Below are positions 57,000 through 64,000 of a stretch of 64,000 bases of DNA, piece after piece. The translations under genes and the position numbers were made by a program. This DNA comes from Bagarius yarrelli (taxonomy: Eukaryota > Chordata > Actinopteri > Siluriformes > Sisoridae), in the NCBI GenBank assembly GCA_005784505.1, contig VCAZ01000017.1, forward strand, positions 4,120,072 to 4,184,071, read 5' to 3'. Every line of letters starts with the position of its first letter. Positions within the stretch are counted from its first letter, which is position 1. The notes under the pieces are model-generated. The model worked only from the letters and a program-made list of their open reading frames with translations. It had not been told where the DNA came from and searched no databases.

Positions 57000-57940
57000 T
57001 GTAGGGGTCAAATGGAGAACAAGCACCAGCTCGGATCATCAGGATAAACATAGATTAAAATAACTGCCCCTTTTCATTAACACTGATTAATAAATAAATA
57101 ATAATAATAATATGGAGGGCTGGATTGTAAACTAAATGAATAGTAAAAAGAAGCTAAAGTTTTGTAAAATTGAGAAAAAAAAATTAAAATTGCATGCAAA
57201 GCGCCTAAATAAAAATGATTCTAGAATGCAACTGTGGACATAACGCGCGAGCTGCTTTGGTCATAGTGTGTTATAAGCAAATTATTGTTGTTGTTGTTTT
57301 TATTGTTGTTATTATTATTATTTCTGGCAGCTCTTTCTTTATTAGGCTTGTCTGTGATTTCAGTAAATGTAAATATACACTGTTAGATTGATCTTGGGTC
57401 AATGTTATGACTGTCTATTCCTGACTGTCTGTCCACCAGTTTGTTTGCACTGGACTTCTAGAAAATATCCAGAGAGAGAGAAAAAAAAAACTAGGAAGAA
57501 CAGAAAGCAAAAAAAACCATGACACACTTTCCAAAAACTAGTCTGTAACATGCGAGAAAACAAGATATTAAAAGCGTGTGTATTGATACGTCTTAAATAA
57601 TTTTTTTATCTTAGTATTTTTGCTTGCTAAAATAAGCATTATTGAAGAAAAATGTAATGGTGTATTTTTTTGTTTTAACTTTTGCTTTATTCTAAATCGT
57701 AGCATAATGTTAAAAAACAGTGTTATGATATTTGATTTGTCTTGCGGTGTTTTATAATAATAATTATTATAATTATTATTATTGTTATTACTGTTATTAT
57801 AATAAAGTATCCAGTTTCCACCTGTGCAGGTGAGTTTAAAGGTAAAGCGACACATAAAACATTGAGAGAAAAAAAAAAACAAGGATTTTACGAAAAGAAG
57901 TGATTTAAAATGTATCTATAAGTGATTTAAACCCCAAACC
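57000..57940. other. AT-rich interval in the inferred leader intron
   Basis: Contains (TTG/TTA)n at 57282-57322 and (AAT/ATT)n at 57756-57803. No exon or transposon recognised. Confidence 0.45.
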
Positions 57941-57989
57941 CACATGTGATTTACTAAAGGAAAGACGGATAGAAGAAGTGCCACCTTAC

Positions 57990-58200
57990 CTTACGCGTGT
58001 CTCGTGTCCGAGCCGGTTGTGGAAACGAAGCGGATCCTTTAGCGAACCGATAGTGACGCCTCGGTGAAGGGGGGAAGAAAAGGGGGAGTAAAGAAAAAGT
58101 GCTCGGAATGGAAGGACCGTTATTCCTGGCGCTCAGGTTTGGGACTGATCCCTTTCAGCCACTCCAGGAAAGCAACCTGCGCACGGACTGACGCGTTACG
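57990..58200 (-). other. zeb2: Candidate zeb2 non-coding exon 1 (donor at 57990)
   Basis: On the minus strand CGCGTAAG|GTAAGG is a near-perfect splice donor with exon end at 57990. The adjacent 200 bases are unique, CpG-containing sequence unlike the AT-rich surroundings. Distance and strand fit a zeb2 leader exon spliced to the acceptor near 56603 across a roughly 1.4-kb intron. The transcription start is not visible, so the right boundary is arbitrary. RNA evidence would decide. Confidence 0.35.
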
Positions 58201-58217
58201 CCTCTTCTAATGACATT

Positions 58218-58220
<3 letters not shown>

Positions 58221-58264
<44 letters not shown>

Positions 58265-58298
58265 GTGTATGTATGTGTGTCTTTCTTTCCTGCACTAC

Positions 58299-58344
<46 letters not shown>
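58221..58344. repeat. Paired (CT)19 and (GA)21 tracts, hairpin-capable
   Basis: (CT)n at 58221-58258 and (GA)n at 58303-58344 are reverse complements separated by 44 bases of unique sequence. They lie immediately upstream (gene sense) of the candidate zeb2 exon 1. Confidence 0.93.
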
Positions 58345-58347
<3 letters not shown>

Positions 58348-58837
58348 CGAGGGCGAGGGAGAAAGCCTGAGACACACGACACACGCCACCTATCTTCACA
58401 CGGAGGGATAATGGAGGAGTGCGCATCTCAGGGGAAGCTTCAGAAGTTTGTTGCCTTTTTATTCTTTCTTTTTCTCCTGGTTTTTTTTTTTTACTATTAT
58501 AAGAAAGTTACACGTAGACATGTCACGATTTTGTTAAATTTGGATTTTTAAAGTGTTTCTCAACTCGTTTTTTTCTTTCTTTCTTCAAACTAGATTTTTT
58601 AAAATATATTCTTTTCTTTTTCTTTTGTTGAATTACTTCTTAAACAGAAGGTCAGAAGATGTTTTTTCCCACTGATTGTGTTTTATGTTGTTCGGTGGTT
58701 TAGTATTGTACGCGGTTTGGGACGGAACCTATTCGTCTTTTTTAGAACGGGGTGCGCCGTGCTGCCTTCATGCGCAACCGGATTTGTGGTAAATGCGAGT
58801 TTCCGACTTAGTAGCTCCGCGTCTGTTGAGATTTAAA

Positions 58838-59022
58838 ATAATAATAATAATAATAATAATAACAATAATAAACAAAATTAAAATAATAAAATAATCCAAA
58901 ATGCTACAAGAGATTTTCACTTGTTCCAAAGCGTCATTTTCATCCTGACAGACGAGTTTGATGGAATGTGGTAGGTTTTTTTTTTTTTTTTTTTTTTTTA
59001 ATAATAATAATAATAATAATAA
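58838..59022. repeat. Two (AAT)n tracts and a poly(T) run
   Basis: (AAT)n at 58838-58872, then poly(T) at 58977-58999 running directly into (TAA)n to about 59022. Confidence 0.9.
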
Positions 59023-59354
59023 TTTGTCTTTTCTGATATTCTTTTCTAATCGTTGGATAACCTAAATAACCATAAATTATAATAACTTCCGAAATGAACA
59101 TTAAAGAATGTGTTTTTTTTGTAATACAAATTAAAGATGCCTGTGAATGTACCGTCAGGATTCACCTGGGCGCGCAGGTAGATTCCAGATGTGACAGATG
59201 TGAAGATTTGATTCGTTGTATGATCGATTTATGTGTTATTTTTTTATTAATGGCGACCAGATGTCCACTTCTGCTTTATGTACGTGTTGGTGTATTTACA
59301 TATCTAAGTGTGTAATTTATACATTAATACACTTAATCAGTCATGAAGAAAATA

Positions 59355-60010
59355 ATTTAAAACGCGGTCCTGTGCGCGTGGAGAAACGGTAGAAGGAGGA
59401 AGAGGAGGGGGATGTGGGTGTGGGTTTCAGACCCACCTTGAGAGGGCGTGATTGGCTATACCTACAGATCCAGTTTGTGGATAATTAAATCATCAATCGG
59501 GGCTACACGCGCGCGCGTTTGATGGGGTTTTGTGCGCGCACATCCGGAGAAACGCTTTGTCGCACACCTGGAGTTAAGAAAGAGAGAGAGAGAGCGCGTG
59601 AGGAGCCAAGGACATGTGACCTGGGCATGTACGTATGTGTGCGTGTATTATTCTTCAGTTAGACAAGGAGAAGTACTAGTAGTGTCTGCTCTGAGGCGGA
59701 ATTAGGAGGCCCACGCGCATGTGATTTGCGTGTCAGGTTTTAGAGTCACGCGCGACAGCAAAATGCACTTTATTTAGAGACAAACCGCGTGATCCGTGCA
59801 AAACACCATTTTGTGGTTTCCTTTCAGTTCGCACGCAAATCTCGTGCTCCATGCAACTGTTACTGTTGCCACTGCTGCCGTGCACGCTGACGCGGCGCGC
59901 GTGCTCTCAGCACCACTTGCCGGTTCATTCATCTTGAATGCGCCGCTGCCCTCGCGCTAAATATTACATACAGCGTGAAATCGGCTGCGAGTCTGCGGGC
60001 AACCTGCGGG
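59355..60010. promoter_or_regulatory. CpG-rich block, possible zeb2 promoter or alternative first exon region
   Basis: CpG is dense here, roughly 50 in about 650 bases by eye, including ACGCGCGCGCG near 59507-59518 and GACGCGGCGCGCG near 59889. The flanks are AT-rich and CpG-poor. It lies about 3 kb upstream of the zeb2 ATG exon on the gene's 5' side. Unmethylated CpG islands usually mark vertebrate developmental promoters, so promoter or alternative-exon function is the simplest reading. No TATA box or ORF supports a particular start site. Confidence 0.4.
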
Positions 60011-60050
60011 TTAATGCATCCTCTCATTTCATTGGGAAAACAAGACGCAC

Positions 60051-60053
<3 letters not shown>

Positions 60054-60094
<41 letters not shown>
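60054..60094. repeat. (CT)n microsatellite
   Basis: About 20 CT units at the edge of the CpG-rich block. Confidence 0.97.
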
Positions 60095-60096
<2 letters not shown>

Positions 60097-60429
60097 GTGC
60101 GTGCGAGAAATGCCATAAGACGCTATATAAAGATCACAGCGAGCTTTTTTTATAGACTAATGCTAATTTATAGATTTAATAACATTTAGAAAACAGTGTG
60201 TGTTCTTGCTAAACTGTATAAGAAGAAATTCTAACAGAGATACTGTAATGCTGAGATCCCCCAAACTTTTTTTTTTGAGGGCCACATAATCGTTTCTTTC
60301 TTTAATAAAGGGGGATTATTAAAGGATGAAAGACGACTGAACAATAAAAATAATCCATCGTACACTATTGGTCCTGATTTCATTCTGAATTTAGACTTTT
60401 TTCTTTTTTCCCAATCGTTTGGTCATTTT

Positions 60430-61142
60430 TAGGGGTGGAAAAAAAAAAGATTCATCGATGCATTGCGATATTTTCTTTAACGATTCTGAATCGATTCTTA
60501 AAAGTTCCGAATCGAATCTAAATTTAAATTAGATGGCAACAGTGCGGGTCTGTGTGTGCGCGAGCAAGAAGCGGAAAAATAATTAGCACTGATTGGCACA
60601 GGTAAGCAAAGGTGTCAGACTGTGTGCAAAGTTTGTGGCACCAAATTCAAATATTTCGAGAACATGACTAACATGGAGAAACATATCATGTGATTCCACT
60701 CAGAGCTGCAAAAACAAACATTCCTTCTGGCTGCATTCACTACCATTTTCACTCAAATGATCCACGAGCAAGTAGCAAAGCTTCCACCGGAATTCTGAAC
60801 AGGTGAAGTGAATTACTCCGGTTCTCCGTCGTGGATAGCACATGGTTTCACACACCGTTACAGGTGCTTGAGTCGAGGTACAGTGTGTCCTTACGGCGTA
60901 TTTTACGTGTTCTTCAGTTCATCCTGAACACGACTTTATCAATCAAAGAACATTTATGAAACCAAATCATCATTTTTTTGAGGTGGATGATGATGAATTT
61001 ATACATAAATTCCAACTATAAACAAAAAGCATAGAAACTCCAATTCTGGTTAAAATGTAAAGATGTTAACATGCATTAACACAGCAGAAGAATTAGAAAA
61101 AAAGTGTAGATTAAGATTTGTTAAGATTGCTTCCCAGCCCTA
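60430..61142 (+). mobile_element. hAT-family element with BED-finger transposase relic
   Basis: Termini TAGGGGTGG and, inverted, TAGGGCTGG define about 713 bases. Flanking 8-mers GTCATTTT (60422-60429) and GACATTTT (61143-61150) match 7 of 8, as expected for a hAT target duplication. The start has CATCGATGCATTGCGATA and CGATTCTGAATCGATTC blocks common in such fish elements. Only a piece of the transposase remains. Confidence 0.75.
60619..60720 (+). pseudogene. hAT transposase BED zinc-finger fragment, stop-interrupted
   Basis: The plus frame from 60619 reads TVCKVCGTKFKYF, then ENMTNMEKHIM, a TGA at 60691-60693, then FHSELQKQT. This is a BED finger: Cys at 60625-60627 and 60634-60636 (C-x2-C) and His at 60682-60684 and 60697-60699 (H-x4-H). 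The TGA replaces a residue between the histidines, often Arg in the family (a single C-to-T change from CGA would explain it). No catalytic domain follows. It is therefore a dead fragment within the 60430-61142 element. Confidence 0.8.
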
Positions 61143-61951
61143 GACATTTTGTTGCCTCTTTAAATGTTCTAGCTAGCTGGCGTGCGGTAGTGTGAAATGT
61201 TATGTCGAATAAAGAATTCTGTTGTTGGTGAGAAATCTAACAAATAATTAAAACAACTAAAGGGGGATTTTACTTTAAAGGCAACCTTTATTATTAAATA
61301 CAGATTTGTAATAAGTAAAACATCAATTTAAAACTATTTTTCAAAATATATCTCTGGAAATGTTTAAGCGGGCTAGCCTATATATAGGGGCAGGCCATGA
61401 TTCTGGCCCCGGGGCCCTTGATTAGGGACCCCTAGTGTACTCATTAGATTAAAGGTGCTTTTTTCCCCTTGAATATAATTGAAGGTACTGTATGTGACTG
61501 GATCCCAGGGATCAGTGCGTTAAACACTAATTAAAGCAGCGCTATGCAATTTCCCTGTTAAGGACCAGAACATTTCCTTGTCTCACAGCAAAGGAAAAAG
61601 GTGTGTGTGTGTGTCTACTAAATGTTCCTCAAACGAATAAAAGAAAATCAGAAAACATAAAAAAAAAAATCCTATTAAGTTATTTTACGCTATCTTATAT
61701 TATAATCTGCTTGATCTGTGCCGTGCCTGAGGGCTGTGAGTACCGTAAGTACTCTCACAAGACAAAACGACCCGAGAGATGAAGCTTGTCAGATCGGTTC
61801 AACATGAAGCGTAAAGAGTGTGTGTGTGTGTATGTGAGAGAGAGAGAAGAAATGTGCGTGTGTGTGTTAGGCTCAGCTGCAAGACATGGAAAAGGCGCAG
61901 CACAGGGTATAGAGATGAGGCGACTTGTTTTTTTTTACATGATAGAAGATG

Positions 61952-61954
<3 letters not shown>

Positions 61955-61987
<33 letters not shown>
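61955..61987. repeat. (TG)n microsatellite
   Basis: About 16 TG units. Confidence 0.95.
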
Positions 61988-61990
<3 letters not shown>

Positions 61991-62172
61991 GGATCCAGGA
62001 GCTGAGAGCGATGAGAACGTTCCAGAAAATCTTCACATCTGCAGTGGGGATCAGGGCCGAGAACACAGGTGGTAGGAAAAGAAAGAGAGCGAGAGAAAGT
62101 TATTTCCTGTCTATGAGAACATCCTTTGAGTGTTTTCTCTCCTCTTTCTGTCACACACCCCCATACAACACA

Positions 62173-62177
<5 letters not shown>

Positions 62178-62211
<34 letters not shown>

Positions 62212-62214
62212 ACA

Positions 62215-62247
<33 letters not shown>
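62178..62247. repeat. Compound (CT)n(CA)n microsatellite
   Basis: About 15 CT units, a short CACTCACACTCA bridge, then about 15 CA units. Confidence 0.95.
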
Positions 62248-62249
<2 letters not shown>

Positions 62250-62379
62250 ATACACACATTTTTATAGTCTGAATCATTTGAACTCCTCCTCCTTCCAGGT
62301 GTTTTTTATGAGTAGCACGTCCCCATTAATGATTATTGCTATCAGGTGTTTAATTACTTCATGACAACCATGTAAAAAA

Positions 62380-62990
62380 CTATAACAATTTAAAGTCTCC
62401 AATTCAGAAAATGTTGGATTTATATTTGGAACGGATTTATTGATTTAATGGGAAGGTTTTTAAAAAAACCTTGTTTTTATACTTAAGAATCTAAATATTA
62501 ATATGAAAAATAAAACTAGAAAATAATTTTAAAAAATAATAATTTTAAATGTAGTCAAGACATGTAAATGGTTTAGATTTTTTTTGGTTTAGATTAAAGA
62601 AAATTGAAAATGTTATAAAAAAAAATAAATTAAACTGGGAAAAGAAAAATTTAAAAAGCATACACAAAAAAATAATAATACAACAAATAAATCAAATGTA
62701 AACTTTATAAAACATTATTTAGTGACAAAAAGTAAAAAAATTACGGAACTTTCGAAAGCCATACAATGTTAAATAAAAATGTATACGGTATGGACATTAC
62801 TAGTTTTAATGAGCGTTTAAAATTAATTTTAGTAAAAAACTTTAGAAAGTCGAACAAAATTAAAAAAAAAAATTTTTTTAAAAATCCTCCAAATTTTTAT
62901 TATTAAAACAAAGAAAATATTTTTTTAGAATTTCTATAATCAACAGTTAAAATAAAATGAAATAAAAAAAACAAAACCCTGTTAGTGTGA
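62380..62990. other. Very AT-rich interval
   Basis: Mostly A/T with AAAATAAT-type words and no discernible unit, ORF or transposon end. Confidence 0.6.
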
Positions 62991-62999
62991 CGTGATTGT

Positions 63000-63290
63000 G
63001 ACGTTGAGCAGCGTCTCTTCAGCGCCACGCCCAAACAGTAAAGACTAAAACCACGTGATGAGCTCGACACTCGTTTTTTTGTCTCCTCTCAGTGTGTCCT
63101 CATGGCGTGGGCAGCTAATGTGAGGTTTCATTACATGGCGCCTGGTCCACACAAGCACGAGGACTAGAAGTGGCGAATCCATCTGCATAATTATCACCTG
63201 CGCGCGGGTTTTACATCACCACTTACGAGCCGACTAGCATCCGGCTAAGAACACACCTCTGATCCGTGCACCGGCATGTGTGCATGTTAA
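63000..63290. promoter_or_regulatory. Candidate regulatory block
   Basis: GTGACGTGATTGTGACGTTG (CRE-like), a CACGTG E-box (63052-63057) and CATCTGCATAATTATCACCTG, in GC-balanced unique sequence next to a very AT-rich stretch. Conservation untested. Confidence 0.3.
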
Positions 63291-63352
63291 AGTACCTGAA
63301 ATGTTAAAGAAACACGGATGCCATTAATGACACGAGGAGATTTCCAGGTGAC

Positions 63353-63378
63353 CGTGTGTGTGTGTGTGTGTGTGTGTA
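63353..63378. repeat. (GT)n microsatellite
   Basis: About 13 GT units. Confidence 0.95.
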
Positions 63379-63692
63379 TTCTGAGGCTCAGCACGGAAAG
63401 TGTTATTCTCACCACAACCATGTCTGTCATATGCGGCTTGCCAAGTTGTGTGCACACGTGCGAGCTGCAAAAAAAAAAAAACACTCGACACACTCGGCTT
63501 CTGTCGCACCCAAGAAATCTAAACCTCGTCAGACGCTGCTTGAGAGAGTGTGTTGCTACATACACACACACACACAAATGTAGCTGTTATACCAGAATTG
63601 CTATGGAATGGAAATTACATGCTCTTTCTTTCTCTTTAAAGAGGTAGAAGTCCTGGTGATCGGGCCTGGCTCTCCGTGTGCGAGGTGGGCCA

Positions 63693-63950
63693 GGCCCACC
63701 CTGTCTTATGGGCTTGGACCAGGCCCACCCTGTCATATGAGCTCAGACTGGGGCCCACCCTGTCACATGGGCTTAGACCAGGCCCACCCTGTCACATGGG
63801 CTTAGACCGGGCCCACCCTGTCACATGGGCTTCGACCGGGCCCACCCTGTCATATGGGCTTAGACCAGGCCCACCCTGTCACATGGGCTTAAACCGGGCC
63901 CACCCTGTCACATGGGCTTAGACCGGGCCCACCCTATCACAAGGGGGGCT
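63693..63950. repeat. 29-bp GC-rich minisatellite, about nine copies
   Basis: Unit starts GGCCCACCCTGTCACATGGG then CTTAGACCR. Copies begin at 63693, 63722, 63752 (one extra G), 63781, 63810, 63839, 63868, 63897 and 63926. Differences are single substitutions (CACAT/CATAT, TTAGA/TTCGA/TTAAA). Plus-strand frames through it are repeat artefacts. Confidence 0.97.
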
Positions 63951-63980
63951 TGTGGGAAAGTGAAAGAGAAATAATGTGTA

Positions 63981-64000
63981 TTATATATATATATATATAT
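63981..64000. repeat. (AT)n microsatellite at window edge
   Basis: AT units from about 63981 to the last base. It probably continues outside the window. Confidence 0.9.

Larger units (their letters stand above)
60251..61434. mobile_element. Outer decayed hAT-like element hosting a nested insertion
   Basis: The left end CTGAGATCCCCCAAAC, then GAGGGCCACATAATCG, and the right end (minus strand) CTAGGGGTCCCTAATC resemble the CAGGGGTCCCCAA-type hAT termini. Target duplication is not visible. The inner element 60430-61142 interrupts it. Confidence 0.4.

Noticed and set aside
61786..62364. 192-residue open frame on the plus strand
   Set aside because: Composed of readings through (TG)n, (CT)n and (CA)n tracts (Cys-Val, Ser-Leu and His-Thr runs). 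No domain is visible in the remainder.
63608..63921. Overlapping open frames with repeated HPVTWA/PTLSYGL blocks
   Set aside because: They arise because the 29-bp minisatellite cycles through all three frames (87 bases per period). It is not a repeat protein.

Overview
The window looks like teleost nuclear DNA. It is extremely rich in (CA)n, (CT)n and GATA/GACA microsatellites, it carries many degraded copies of a tRNA-derived SINE and several short hAT-type DNA transposons, and only one protein-coding exon is recognisable. The SINE and repeat style resembles otophysan fish such as catfishes and characins, but that is a weak inference.

The anchor gene is zeb2, on the minus strand. Its first coding exon lies at 56368-56452. 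It encodes 28 residues including the ZEB hallmark ADGPRCKRRKQANPRRK and ends in a phase-1 GTAAGA splice donor. Everything from 56367 down to base 1 is therefore read as one zeb2 intron of at least 56 kb, because no candidate for the next coding exon was seen. Upstream (56453-64000) are the inferred 5' UTR with a five-codon uORF, a plausible upstream non-coding exon with a donor at 57990, a CpG-rich block at about 59.36-60.01 kb that may be promoter sequence, a nested hAT insertion with a dead BED zinc finger, and a 29-bp minisatellite at the right edge.

The intron is a mosaic of three things. (1) Moderately GC, non-repetitive, homeobox/POU/SOX-motif-rich blocks look like conserved enhancers: about 0.37-0.88, 6.54-6.81, 8.82-8.92, 9.29-9.55, 19.43-19.64, 22.0-22.4, 23.6-23.8, 25.1-25.4, 31.8-32.1, 34.1-34.4, 37.0-37.4, 39.7-40.1, 43.5-44.1, 46.85-47.27 and 52.9-53.1 kb. 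Conservation itself could not be tested. (2) Interspersed repeats: SINEs lie between 4.7 and 49.6 kb, and two of them are split by the same hAT MITE family. (3) Simple repeats include a T57 homopolymer, polypurine tracts and a Bkm-like GATA/GACA array with an 84-bp higher-order step.

Two structures do not fit this background. One is a perfect inverted repeat with 76-bp arms and a 6-bp loop at 32897-33054. The other is an isolated NRF1/E2F-type promoter signature at 37.6-37.95 kb on the plus strand, followed by a possible start codon and mini-exons, which could mark a small unrecognised gene inside the zeb2 intron.
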